Shown here one piece after another: positions 1 through 7,468 of a DNA stretch of 64,000 bases. How positions within the stretch are numbered: the first letter of the stretch is position 1; the number at the start of each line of letters is the position of its first letter. Made by a program: the position numbers and the translations under genes. The notes below the pieces were generated by a model. That model made no database searches and had not been told where the DNA came from. It saw only the letters and a program-made list of their open reading frames with translations. The DNA comes from CAZTJA01 sp964613745 (lineage in GTDB: Bacteria; Desulfobacterota; Desulfomonilia; Desulfomonilales; Desulfomonilaceae), in NCBI GenBank assembly GCA_964613745.1, contig CAZTJA010000005.1, positions 18,244 to 82,243 of the forward strand, written 5' to 3'.

Positions 1-536
1 CGCTCCTCGGCTACGACCATGTACATTGCCAACAGTACTGCAGCGGGGGCGTTGATGGTCATCGAAGTACTGACGGCCGCCAAATCTATTCCATTAAACA
101 GCAAATCTATGTCATGTAGTGTATCTATGGCCACTCCGACCTTCCCGACTTCACCTGCTGCCAGTTCATGATCGGAGTCGTACCCAATTTGCGTGGGTAG
201 ATCAAAGGCAACCGAGAGCCCTGTTTGCCCTTGCTGAATCAGGTATTTGAAACGCTCATTTGTTTCCTCAGCGCTGCCGAACCCTGCGTATTGACGCATG
301 GTCCATAATCGGCCACGATACATGTTTGGCTGAACTCCACGCGTGAACGGGTAACTTCCCGGGATGCCGAGGTCTTTCTCCAGGTCAAAGTGTTCGGTAC
401 TCCATGGCCAGTAAACCGTATCGACCGGAAGTTCGGAGACCGTTTTAAATTCGGATTTCCTCTCCGGTTTCTTGGCGTTTTTTCCCCGGAGCTGTTCAGT
501 CCACACACCTACTTTTTCCTTAAAATCCTCGGCCAT
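1..536 (-). CDS. Methylmalonyl-CoA mutase, N-terminal part (cut by window edge)
   Basis: This is the first 178 residues of a B12-dependent methylmalonyl-CoA mutase, which interconverts methylmalonyl-CoA and succinyl-CoA in propionate metabolism. The frame is open to base 1, so the rest of the TIM barrel and any cobalamin domain lie outside the window. The ATG at 534-536 follows a GGAGG about six bases upstream. Family hallmarks are visible: MYRGRLWTMRQYAGF near residues 72-86 (the active-site Tyr/Arg region) and GLSVAFDLPTQIGYDSD near 106-122. It is the last gene seen of a minus-strand run holding the epimerase and a biotin carrier, which fits. I cannot tell whether B12 binds on the same chain. 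Confidence 0.93.
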   Translation of the reverse strand, partial: MAEDFKEKVGVWTEQLRGKNAKKPERKSEFKTVSELPVDTVYWPWSTEHFDLEKDLGIPGSYPFTRGVQPNMYRGRLWTMRQYAGFGSAEETNERFKYLIQQGQTGLSVAFDLPTQIGYDSDHELAAGEVGKVGVAIDTLHDIDLLFNGIDLAAVSTSMTINAPAAVLLAMYMVVAEE

Positions 537-574
537 GATCATCCTCCAGTACAGAAATAAATTTTAGATTAAGA

Positions 575-1711
575 CTAACTCTTGTCACCTCTAGACTTTT
601 CTCTAAGCCGACGATCGACCTTACATGAGATTCCTAGGCCCTCCAGTCCTGATTCGAAACATCCGTTGCACGATATGCACGTTGCCGGACGCAGATCGCC
701 TCTTTTCCACCGCGATATGAGATCAGGTTCGCGTACAAACGGCCGGGACATAGATATGAAATCCGCTTTACCTTCCGAGAGGATATCTTCAGCGGTTTTA
801 ATGGACCTAATACCGCCTACGGCAATGATGGGAATACCGAGATTCTCTTTAAAAAATCGGGAAATATCGAGAAGATAACCTTCATTTTCTCCGGGTTTGA
901 TTTTTTTGCGTACGGGGCTCAATTCAGGCGGGGAAGCAGCTCCGCCGGCGGAAACTTCGATTGCGGCAATTCCATCATCAACCAACCTCTTGGCAATTTC
1001 CAATGATTCTTCCGGTCTCAATCCATCTTCCACGAAATCATTCCCGTTTAATTTGATAAGTACGGGAAAGTCATCGCCAACGGCTCCCTTCACGGCCTCC
1101 ATAACTTCTCCGAGAAAACGATAACGCTTTTTCGTATTTCCTCCGTATGCATCGGTTCTCTTGTTCCAAGCCGGGGAGATGAACTGATTAATTCCGTAGC
1201 CGTGAGCGCCATGGAGTTGTATTCCGTCGAACCCTGCTCTTTTCGAGCGATCAGCAGCGGCGGCGTAGGAGTCAATGAGCTTATTAATTTCGGTTTTCCC
1301 GACTTCTCTCGGAACGTTCTTGGTAACGGAATCCGGAATGGCAGAAGGTGCCCACACTTCGTCGCCTTCCTGAAGCAACTTCTTGTTGGCACGAATCCCA
1401 GTGTGTACTAATTGAGGGATGATCTTACCGTTGTGGGAATGTACTAAGTCTGCAAGTTGTTTTAATCCTGGAAGCTGCCCCTCCTCATAATTTCCTAACA
1501 TGTAGGGGAGCTGCAAACCATTCGTGAGAACGTACTGGTAGCCGGTAATAATCAGACCGATTTCGCCTTTGGCGAGATCACCGTAAACGGCATCGGCTCG
1601 ATCGGTCACATAACCTTTCTCGTCGCCCACTCCGCTCCAAGTGGCGGATCGAACTGTTCTACTTGACAATTCAAGTGTAGAGATCGCGCAATTTTCGAAC
1701 AACTGTTTCAT
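575..1711 (-). CDS. Old yellow enzyme family NADH:flavin oxidoreductase with C-terminal Cys cluster
   Basis: A 378-residue FMN-binding TIM-barrel oxidoreductase of the old yellow enzyme class. It carries the substrate/FMN motif HGAHGYGINQF (about 167-177) and a barrel end GGIRS plus SMSRPFVREPDL. The last 35 residues hold cysteines at about 345, 348, 351 and 363, spaced C-x2-C-x2-C-x11-C. This resembles the 4Fe-4S motif of 2,4-dienoyl-CoA reductase (C-x2-C-x3-C-x11-C), but the FAD and NADPH domains of that enzyme are missing. It therefore looks like a one-domain, dienoyl-CoA-reductase-like or enoate-reductase-like protein. It sits between the biotin carrier and the mutase, which suggests acyl-CoA chemistry, but the substrate is unknown. 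Confidence 0.85.
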   Translation of the reverse strand: MKQLFENCAISTLELSSRTVRSATWSGVGDEKGYVTDRADAVYGDLAKGEIGLIITGYQYVLTNGLQLPYMLGNYEEGQLPGLKQLADLVHSHNGKIIPQLVHTGIRANKKLLQEGDEVWAPSAIPDSVTKNVPREVGKTEINKLIDSYAAAADRSKRAGFDGIQLHGAHGYGINQFISPAWNKRTDAYGGNTKKRYRFLGEVMEAVKGAVGDDFPVLIKLNGNDFVEDGLRPEESLEIAKRLVDDGIAAIEVSAGGAASPPELSPVRKKIKPGENEGYLLDISRFFKENLGIPIIAVGGIRSIKTAEDILSEGKADFISMSRPFVREPDLISRWKRGDLRPATCISCNGCFESGLEGLGISCKVDRRLREKSRGDKS

Positions 1712-1790
1712 TGAGTGCCCCGTGAGGATTTGAGGAGGTAGGAATGCGTGAATAACAAGTTACGCGGAATAGATAAAGTTCGGAGAAGCT

Positions 1791-1813
1791 CAGGTCTCTC
1801 TAAAAGAGACCTG
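1791..1813. terminator. Perfect 9-bp stem-loop after the biotin carrier gene
   Basis: CAGGTCTCT at 1791-1799 pairs perfectly with AGAGACCTG at 1805-1813 around a five-base loop. It lies seven bases past the biotin carrier stop, between that gene and the oxidoreductase. No T-run follows on the minus strand, so it may be an mRNA-stabilising or weakly terminating hairpin inside the operon rather than a true stop. Confidence 0.45.
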
Positions 1814-1820
1814 AATGCCT

Positions 1821-2033
1821 TTATTCCAGTACTACGAGTACGTCTCCGACCTGATATGATTCACCGACTTTGGCCTTGATTTCCTTTACGGTCCCGGATT
1901 CTGTTGCCACTACCGGAAGTTCCATCTTCATGGCTTCGATGATCACAAGCTCTTCGTCTTCCTCTACTTTTTGCCCCAATTCCGCTTTGACGGCAATAAC
2001 TTTGCCATTCATAGGCATACTGATATCAGCCAT
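1821..2033 (-). CDS. Stand-alone biotin/lipoyl carrier domain protein (BCCP-like)
   Basis: A 70-residue biotinyl-carrier domain with the diagnostic EAMKM motif; Lys36 is the expected biotin site. It is only the swinging-arm domain, as in the small biotin subunit of methylmalonyl-CoA decarboxylase or transcarboxylase-type enzymes. The start chosen (MADISMPM) has AGGAGG seven bases upstream. A longer open frame exists further 5', but it would place the first Met almost on the ribosome site. With the epimerase and mutase beside it, it probably serves a propionyl/methylmalonyl-CoA carboxylase or decarboxylase whose carboxyltransferase is encoded elsewhere. Lipoylation instead of biotinylation is unlikely given EAMKM. 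Confidence 0.9.
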   Translation of the reverse strand: MADISMPMNGKVIAVKAELGQKVEEDEELVIIEAMKMELPVVATESGTVKEIKAKVGESYQVGDVLVVLE

Positions 2034-2207
2034 TTCCATTCCTCCTGACGGTTTGAATCGAACACAAACAAAAACGTCGTGATAAGAAGAACCATCTTCC
2101 CACACGACGTCTTATGTATAAAGTAAAATTTTTATTCCGGTCGGTCGGCTACTATCGGCCATATAGTTATCCGAAGCTACAGATCATAATCCAGCGCTCA
2201 CTGTCAA

Positions 2208-2618
2208 TTAGTGAGAATCAGCAGTAGGCTGACAAAGCTCCATGAGAATACCATGTGTTGCCTTTGGGTGCATGAAGGCTATCGTCATTCCATGCGCACC
2301 CTGTCTAGGCGTTTCGTCAATTAGTTTTACGCCCTTTTCCTTCAATTCGGCAACTGCTTGATGAATGTCTTCAACTTCGAATGCTATATGATGAATCCCT
2401 TCACCGTTTTTATCCAAAAACTTTCTGATTGCCGAACTACCCGAAACGTCCTCCAACAATTCAATCGAGCTATCACCCACCGGAATGAAACCAATTTTCA
2501 TGCCTTGGTAAGTTTCTTCATGAGTCACTTCCAAGGGAAGGCCGCCTGTAAAAAAGCGAAGAGCATCATCCACGCTCTTCACAGCAACTCCTAAGTGGGC
2601 GATTCTCTTAATCTTCAT
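2208..2618 (-). CDS. mce: Methylmalonyl-CoA epimerase
   Basis: A 136-residue vicinal-oxygen-chelate protein that converts (S)- and (R)-methylmalonyl-CoA. The paired beta-alpha-beta-beta-beta modules are visible. Probable metal ligands are His8 (IAHLGVAV), Glu53 (SIELLE), His76 or 77 (GIHHIAFEV) and Glu127 (ILMELCQ), matching the family pattern. Length is typical. It lies in the same transcriptional direction as the biotin carrier and the mutase and supplies the mutase with the correct epimer. The gap of about 170 bp to the next gene downstream leaves room for a separate promoter. Confidence 0.95.
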   Translation of the reverse strand: MKIKRIAHLGVAVKSVDDALRFFTGGLPLEVTHEETYQGMKIGFIPVGDSSIELLEDVSGSSAIRKFLDKNGEGIHHIAFEVEDIHQAVAELKEKGVKLIDETPRQGAHGMTIAFMHPKATHGILMELCQPTADSH

Positions 2619-2641
2619 GACAGCCTCTAATTGATTAGATA

Positions 2642-2932
2642 CTAGTCCTTGGAATCAGATGAACTTGTCTTAGTTGCACAGGTCGACTCTTTTGGAGTTT
2701 CCTTTGGAGATTCCTTCGACGTTTCCTTAGGAGCAGGTTTCTGGCAAGAACTTCCTCTTCCATAATCAGTCACGTACCAGCCCGAACCCTTCAAGATGAA
2801 CGATGATTGAGAAATCAGACGAGATGCTTTCCCTCCACAGGACGGGCACTTATCGATTACTGGATCTGAAAATTTCTGCCATTCCTCAAATTCATTCCCG
2901 CAACGATTGCACTGGTACTCATAAATCGGCAT
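2642..2932 (-). CDS. FmdB-family zinc ribbon protein
   Basis: A 96-residue protein starting MPIYEYQC, the signature of the FmdB putative regulatory family. Four cysteines (Cys8, Cys11, Cys29, Cys32) form a zinc ribbon. The C-terminal third is a low-complexity tail of Lys-Glu-Ser/Thr-Pro repeats (KETSKES, KETPKES) and is probably unstructured. Function is not established for the family; members often sit beside amidase, propionate or C1 genes. Here it precedes the epimerase by 23 bases in the same direction and is probably co-transcribed. Confidence 0.88.
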   Translation of the reverse strand: MPIYEYQCNRCGNEFEEWQKFSDPVIDKCPSCGGKASRLISQSSFILKGSGWYVTDYGRGSSCQKPAPKETSKESPKETPKESTCATKTSSSDSKD

Positions 2933-2960
2933 TTAAGGACACCTCCATGGTGTTGGGTTG

Positions 2961-3479
2961 TTATAGGGCCTTTGGGTCTCCAAAGGGACTGTTCTCATAT
3001 AACTTAAATATATAGTCCGTGTTTTTGGAACCGGCAAGTATTTCTCTGGTAATCCTATGTACCCTTTGTTCCTCTTTTTCCTTTTCCAGGTCAAGAGCAT
3101 GAAAATCTATATTGAATTTCCTGAATCTGACAATATGTACAAGTTCATGGGTAAGAACAAAGAGTAGTAAAGACCAAAGATCATATTCCACCGATCTCAG
3201 AAGAGCAAAAAGTATGTTCGGATCAAGCAAAACGACACCGTAACGCTCACAGTTTGTTTCTTTGCAGGTTCGCTTACTTGTTTTGTATCGTATGACTTGA
3301 GCAAATTGCTGTTCGTCACCCGCAAATCCTAATTCCTTCACTGTGAAAAGCGAGAACGGATCACGTTTCCACTCATTCGCAGCCAAATTAAAATATGACT
3401 GAGTGAGCTCTTCGGCCAGGACTGCCGCTTTGTTGATCGTTACCAAATCTGAGTTTGTAAACAGCCCTGATGAGATCAT
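2961..3479 (-). CDS. Hypothetical protein with HExxH zinc-peptidase-like motif
   Basis: A 172-residue protein I do not recognise by name. Residues 111-115 read HELVH inside a hydrophobic helix (LLLFVLTHELVHIVRF), the zincin active-site pattern. Acidic residues about 20-25 downstream (EKEKEEQRVH) could supply the third ligand. No signal peptide or clear membrane span is visible, so it is probably cytoplasmic. It lies 28 bases upstream of the FmdB gene and 11 bases downstream of the tiny basic protein at 3491-3580, apparently in one operon. Calling it a protease is inference from the motif only. Confidence 0.7.
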   Translation of the reverse strand: MISSGLFTNSDLVTINKAAVLAEELTQSYFNLAANEWKRDPFSLFTVKELGFAGDEQQFAQVIRYKTSKRTCKETNCERYGVVLLDPNILFALLRSVEYDLWSLLLFVLTHELVHIVRFRKFNIDFHALDLEKEKEEQRVHRITREILAGSKNTDYIFKLYENSPFGDPKAL

Positions 3480-3490
3480 GTGCGTGCGCC

Positions 3491-3580
3491 TTATTTGTTT
3501 TTATGACGCTGCTTGGCTCTAAGCTTCTTGTGTTTGTGCTTGCGCATTTTTTTTCGACGCTTCTTAATTATGCTCCCCAT
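3491..3580 (-). CDS. 29-residue basic protein, bS22/mS38 (AURKAIP1/COX24) type
   Basis: A short gene on the minus strand encoding 29 residues, starting MGSIIKKRRKKMRKHKHKK. More than half are Lys, Arg or His. The opening GSxIKKRRKKMxKHKHKKL matches the AURKAIP1/COX24 (DUF1713) family: the mycobacterial ribosomal protein bS22 and the C-terminus of mitochondrial mS38, which bind the decoding region of the small subunit. The ATG has GAGAGG about five bases upstream. A TTGACA-17-TATTAC promoter lies 32-60 bases upstream. It is probably a ribosome-associated protein. Confidence 0.8.
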   Translation of the reverse strand: MGSIIKKRRKKMRKHKHKKLRAKQRHKNK

Positions 3581-3611
3581 TCACACCTCTCGGGCATTAC
3601 TAAAGGAGATA

Positions 3612-3640
3612 GTAATATCATGAGACAATTATACTGTCAA
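3612..3640 (-). promoter_or_regulatory. Sigma70-like promoter for the 3580-to-1 gene run
   Basis: On the minus strand TTGACA (3640-3635) is followed by a 17-base spacer and TATTAC (3617-3612). The -35 is perfect and the -10 matches four of six. The predicted start, near 3604, is about 24 bases before the micro-gene ATG. Confidence 0.6.
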
Positions 3641-3788
3641 CGCGATCCCAAAAAAATCCTCACTCATAAAATTTCATATTGGGCAACTCAACTCATCTTA
3701 ATTGGGTTCCGGGATCTGAATTCCACCAAAGTGCCACGGATCGGTTATTAAAACCGCATATTCTTGTTAATTCCGAATCTGGATTATC

Positions 3789-3817
3789 TTGACACCGCAA
3801 GTAAAGTAAAATATACC
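3789..3817 (+). promoter_or_regulatory. Sigma70-like promoter of the rrf2-cysK operon
   Basis: TTGACA (3789-3794), a 17-base spacer and TATACC (3812-3817). The predicted start is about 40 bases before the Rrf2 start codon. As Rrf2 regulators usually control their own operon, an operator may overlap this stretch, but I see no clean palindrome. Confidence 0.55.
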
Positions 3818-3866
3818 TAGTTCACAAGTTTCTTCATATTCAGAACGGTCTTTCGGGGAATTGAAT

Positions 3867-4334
3867 ATGCGTATCACTACAACCAGCAGATATGGCGTCA
3901 GAGCACTTTTCGATGTTGCTTACCATGGCGGCGGTCAGCCTACACAGATCAAAGACATTTCACGGCGGCAAAAAATCTCCCAGAGATACTTGGAACAGAT
4001 ATTCAATAAATTATTAAAAGCAGGGCTCTTAAAAAGCCGACGAGGACCTCGGGGTGGTTACATGCTAAGCAGGGATTCTTCCGAAATCTCGGTTGGCGAC
4101 ATTATTAGTGCTGCGCAAGGGCCAATTGTTCCGGTGCGATGTCTTGCACCGGAAAATTCCAAGAAGAAAGAATGCGAAATACTCGCCGGGTGCATCACTC
4201 GTCATGTTTGGCAGGAGACCCAAAAAATTCTCATAGATTATTACAACTCAGTATCAATTGCTGATTTGTGTGCCCTTGCGAGAAAACAGGGCGTTTCTAG
4301 GGAGCTTGACCACAAATATATGTACTTTATTTAA
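3867..4334 (+). CDS. Rrf2/IscR-family transcriptional regulator
   Basis: A 155-residue winged-helix regulator. The N-terminus MRITTTSRYGVRALFDVAY and the recognition segment KISQRYLEQIFNKLLKAGL are typical of Rrf2. Three cysteines at about 92, 103 and 109 lie in the position used by IscR for its Fe-S cluster (92, 98, 104), though with wider first spacing. It may therefore sense Fe-S status or oxidants. The ATG at 3867 has GGGGAA six bases upstream; a TTG two codons earlier is possible. The cysteine synthase gene begins 14 bases after the stop, suggesting CymR-like or IscR-like control of cysteine supply. Confidence 0.9.
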   Translation: MRITTTSRYGVRALFDVAYHGGGQPTQIKDISRRQKISQRYLEQIFNKLLKAGLLKSRRGPRGGYMLSRDSSEISVGDIISAAQGPIVPVRCLAPENSKKKECEILAGCITRHVWQETQKILIDYYNSVSIADLCALARKQGVSRELDHKYMYFI

Positions 4335-4348
4335 TTTTGAGTTCTATA

Positions 4349-5254
4349 ATGAAAACGGCGACTTCCATTCTGTCGCATATAGGAAACACGCCGTTTATAC
4401 GCCTGCATTTATCCGATAACTCACGTTCCGCGCACCTCTACTGTAAACTCGAATATCTCAATCCTTCCGGATCCATCAAGGATCGCCTTGTTTCGGCAAT
4501 CATCGAGAATCTTGAAAGCCAAAAAGTAGTGGCTCCCGGAGACACATTCGTTGAGGCATCGGGTGGAAACACCGCCATCAGTTTGTCCGCAATTGCTGCT
4601 GCAAAGGGATACAAGGTAGCTCTCGCCATGCCTGAAACCGTGTCGGAGGGACGTAAACGTCTTCTTGCCTCTTACGGAGCACGTCTATTCTTGACTCCTG
4701 CCGCTTTTGGAATGAAAGGTTCAATCGAAAAATCCCATCAGTTATTAGAATCTATCTCAGGTAGTCATCTGCTCAATCAGTTCGAAACCCCCATCAATCC
4801 TTTGGCTCATGAGCGCTATACGGCTGAAGAAATCATCGGGAATTTAGGTATGGTACCCGATATCTTTATCGCCGGGGTAGGAACGGGTGGAACGATAACC
4901 GGAGTGGGAAAGCGATTCAAGGATCTCAATCCCGAATGCAAAATTGTTGCTGTCGAGCCATTCGATTCTCCGATTCTTTCCGGCGGAAATCCTGGAAAGC
5001 ACACCATTTCGGGGATTGGCCCCGGTTTCGTGCCCCCAATATTAAATCTGGATTTGCTGGATGATGTAGTAGCCGTTCGTCATGAAGAAGCTGTGGCGGC
5101 ATGTAGGCTTGTAGCAAAAAGAACGGGAATTTTCGCTGGACTCTCATCCGGAGCGTGCATCCACGCAGCTCTCCAAAAATCGGAGATGTTTTCTTCGGAT
5201 ACAAAGATAGTCACCTTGATCAATGATGCCGGGGAACGTTATCTTTATGATTAA
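4349..5254 (+). CDS. cysK: Cysteine synthase (O-acetylserine sulfhydrylase, CysK/CysM type)
   Basis: A 301-residue fold-type II PLP enzyme. The Schiff-base lysine is Lys44 in PSGSIKDR, the substrate loop is EASGGNTAIS and the phosphate cup is GTGGTITG near 175-182. It makes cysteine from O-acetylserine and sulfide. The ATG at 4349 aligns with normal CysK length; an upstream TTG at 4337 is an alternative with no better ribosome site. It is co-transcribed with the Rrf2 regulator. CysM or a cystathionine beta-synthase-like specificity cannot be excluded from sequence alone. Confidence 0.92.
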   Translation: MKTATSILSHIGNTPFIRLHLSDNSRSAHLYCKLEYLNPSGSIKDRLVSAIIENLESQKVVAPGDTFVEASGGNTAISLSAIAAAKGYKVALAMPETVSEGRKRLLASYGARLFLTPAAFGMKGSIEKSHQLLESISGSHLLNQFETPINPLAHERYTAEEIIGNLGMVPDIFIAGVGTGGTITGVGKRFKDLNPECKIVAVEPFDSPILSGGNPGKHTISGIGPGFVPPILNLDLLDDVVAVRHEEAVAACRLVAKRTGIFAGLSSGACIHAALQKSEMFSSDTKIVTLINDAGERYLYD

Positions 5255-5316
5255 TCCTTACAAACTCATTCCTTCCGAAAAGGTTGTTAATTTGCCCCCA
5301 GTCGTGTAATAGATTC

Positions 5317-5345
5317 TTGACTTTAATCTCGGGAGATTAGGTCAA
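5317..5345. promoter_or_regulatory. Imperfect inverted repeat upstream of the FG-GAP gene
   Basis: The left arm TTGACTTTAATCTC (5317-5330) and right arm GAGATTAGGTCAA (5333-5345) pair over nearly their whole length around a GG centre. The element ends 24 bases before the ATG at 5370. It has no T-run, so an operator or 5' UTR hairpin is more likely than a terminator. Confidence 0.45.
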
Positions 5346-5369
5346 TACCTCAGATTTTGCGAGTCGTTC

Positions 5370-6566
5370 ATGAAACGAAGCGTCTTTGCAGTTGGAATTA
5401 TCCTATTTTTTATAGGACTATTTTATTCGCCGTTTGTGAGTGGACGCGTGCCCGCCTCAGCCGACTCAAAGCTTTTAGCCAAACCGATCTCCGCGGCCCA
5501 ATCTTCGTCGGATTCGAAACGTATTCCACCTGCTGAAACAGAATGGAAAAGTCAGGAGCTTTCCGTTTTGGGTATCGGGATGTCCATCGGTGATCTCGAT
5601 GGCGACGGTAAGAATGAAGTAGTAATAATAGAACCTTCCACAGTGTATGTGTATAGGCCCACGCAAAATGAACTGCAGTTGATAGATAGTTACGGCGTCA
5701 GTCCTCTAGAATTAAAATCGGTAGATGTCTTAAATCTCAAGGGCGGAGCCGGATCCGCTCGTATATATTTGTCTGCCCAGAATAGGGGATCCGTTAGTTC
5801 CATGGTGCTCGAATTGCAAGGCGGCAAAATAACTCCGGTGATAGAAGAGATTTCTTATTTTCTTCGCGCTATCTCCTATCCGACGAAAGGCATGATGCTT
5901 TTGGGACAACAGAAAGGTCTCAAGAAAACATATGAAGGTCCCATAATGCTGATGGCCGACAAGGGAAAAGAACTGGAGGCCCAGAGCCGATTCGGTATCC
6001 CTCAGAAGATACCGATTTTCGGATTTACCATCGGAGATTTTGAAGGCAAGCAGAGGCCGCTCATCGCAGTTTATGACAAAGAGGATCACCTCCGGATCTA
6101 TGATCCTTCAGGAAAAAAGCTGTTCACTTCCAGAGACTACTATGGAGGATCTGATGTTCTTCTGAGGCACGCGGGTCCTGAATTGCGCAAGAATTATTTT
6201 ACAGCGGATGAAGAACTTGAATACTTCAGACCACGAATCATGTCGCTGGATCTGTACAAGGAAAATATTCACCAGATACTTGTGATCGTGCATAGTTCGA
6301 AAACCGCTCGAATGATGTCTCGATCTAAAATGCTTGAAGACGGCCAGGTTTCGGGATTGCGATGGAACGGCGATGCTGTGGAAGAAGAGTGGTCCACCCC
6401 GAAGATACAAGGAATGATTACGGATTTCATGTTGGGATCGTTTCCCCCCATCTCCGGTCCTGCTCTCGTCACATTGGAACGCAAAAAGACCGACTGGTTG
6501 TCATTTCTTAAATCCGCCAGTCAACTGAGGGCCTACAACCTGAAAACATTGATGAAGCAGAAATGA
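5370..6566 (+). CDS. Secreted FG-GAP/VCBS-type beta-propeller protein
   Basis: A 398-residue exported protein. Residues 1-27 form a signal peptide (MKR, then a long hydrophobic run). Residues 74-83 read GDLDGDGKNE, the Ca-binding DxDGD loop of FG-GAP/VCBS repeats, and further blades with GDFEGKQRPLIAVYD follow. Such proteins are periplasmic or surface propellers; no enzymatic residues are recognisable. It stands alone in an approximately 1.5 kb transcription unit with the inverted repeat at 5317-5345 upstream. Function unknown. Confidence 0.78.
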   Translation: MKRSVFAVGIILFFIGLFYSPFVSGRVPASADSKLLAKPISAAQSSSDSKRIPPAETEWKSQELSVLGIGMSIGDLDGDGKNEVVIIEPSTVYVYRPTQNELQLIDSYGVSPLELKSVDVLNLKGGAGSARIYLSAQNRGSVSSMVLELQGGKITPVIEEISYFLRAISYPTKGMMLLGQQKGLKKTYEGPIMLMADKGKELEAQSRFGIPQKIPIFGFTIGDFEGKQRPLIAVYDKEDHLRIYDPSGKKLFTSRDYYGGSDVLLRHAGPELRKNYFTADEELEYFRPRIMSLDLYKENIHQILVIVHSSKTARMMSRSKMLEDGQVSGLRWNGDAVEEEWSTPKIQGMITDFMLGSFPPISGPALVTLERKKTDWLSFLKSASQLRAYNLKTLMKQK

Positions 6567-6648
6567 GTGCACAAGGCCGATTCAAAAAAACATTATTACT
6601 TGTTGTTTGGAAAGCTGTAGACTGTATTTTGCGTTTACCTGAAATAGC

Positions 6649-6677
6649 TTGACACTCTATGACGGCACGATAATAAT
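6649..6677 (+). promoter_or_regulatory. Sigma70-like promoter of the UPF0280 operon
   Basis: TTGACA at 6649-6654 is followed after 16-17 bases by the AT-rich TAATAAT at 6671-6677. The start codon of the first gene lies 47 bases downstream at 6724. Confidence 0.55.
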
Positions 6678-6723
6678 CACCTGCTATTAGATTAACGTTT
6701 CGATTTTTTCAGAGAGTTTCCAA

Positions 6724-7455
6724 ATGGCTTCCGTATACGACATCTATGAGCGCAAGAATTATCGGAACACCATTCCATTACCGGATTCGGTGAGTTTTGA
6801 AGTGGCGGTAAGGGAAACTCAGTTATTTATTCAAGCTCAATCCGACTTGACTGCAAGAGCTAAGGATTCTGTTTTCAAATACAGATATCAAGTCGAAGAG
6901 TATCTTCGACAACACCCCGCATTTCGCGAAACAAGTGCCCCCATTCAGATTTATGCCTCAGCACCTGAAATTGTGCGATATACCGATTATTCATGCCGTA
7001 CTGCTGATGTGGCGCCGATGTCCGTAATGAGCGGAGCAATTGCCGATTTTGTTGGGAGAGATTTACTCGGGGAATCACCAAATCTGATAGTTTCTTCAGG
7101 CGGAGACGCATTCATTCAATCACAGCATCCTATTCACGTTCGTCTTTATGCGCTGGGGTCACCAATGCATAACCAGTTGATTGCAAAACTGCCTGCCCTA
7201 AAAAAGCCCTTCGGAATCTCAACTTACGTTCCAAGTGATAAGATTCACGCAATAACGGTGATTTCACGATCTGCCTGTCTAGCCGGAGCATTCGCATCGG
7301 ATATTGGAAATCGCCTTGCCAAAGGAATGAGTTTCAGTGATGTGATGGATAGAGCCGACAAGTATTCGGATGTGGGAGCGATAATCCTCATCAAAGGAAC
7401 CAAGATTTTCGTAGCAGGGGAACTTATATTGAAATCCAACAACGGCAAGGAATAG
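6724..7455 (+). CDS. UPF0280 (ApbE-like) family protein
   Basis: A 243-residue protein of the UPF0280 family, structurally related to ApbE flavin transferases. Seen here are the family stretches DVAPMSVMSGAIADFVG and SSGGDAF in the middle and the C-terminal GAIILIKGTKIFVAGE. The biochemical role is unproven; members are common in methanogens and anaerobic bacteria. It starts a tight plus-strand operon with a phosphoesterase (13 bases on), a HIT protein and a LapA-like membrane protein. ATG start, weak ribosome site. Confidence 0.85.
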   Translation: MASVYDIYERKNYRNTIPLPDSVSFEVAVRETQLFIQAQSDLTARAKDSVFKYRYQVEEYLRQHPAFRETSAPIQIYASAPEIVRYTDYSCRTADVAPMSVMSGAIADFVGRDLLGESPNLIVSSGGDAFIQSQHPIHVRLYALGSPMHNQLIAKLPALKKPFGISTYVPSDKIHAITVISRSACLAGAFASDIGNRLAKGMSFSDVMDRADKYSDVGAIILIKGTKIFVAGELILKSNNGKE

Positions 7456-7468
7456 AGATTGTTGTGAG

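Noticed and set aside
239..508. 89-codon frame on minus
   Set aside because: It is another frame of the methylmalonyl-CoA mutase gene, whose true frame is open to the window edge.
3470..3751. 93-codon frame on plus
   Set aside because: It lies opposite the micro-gene and its promoter, has no ribosome site and no protein-like character.
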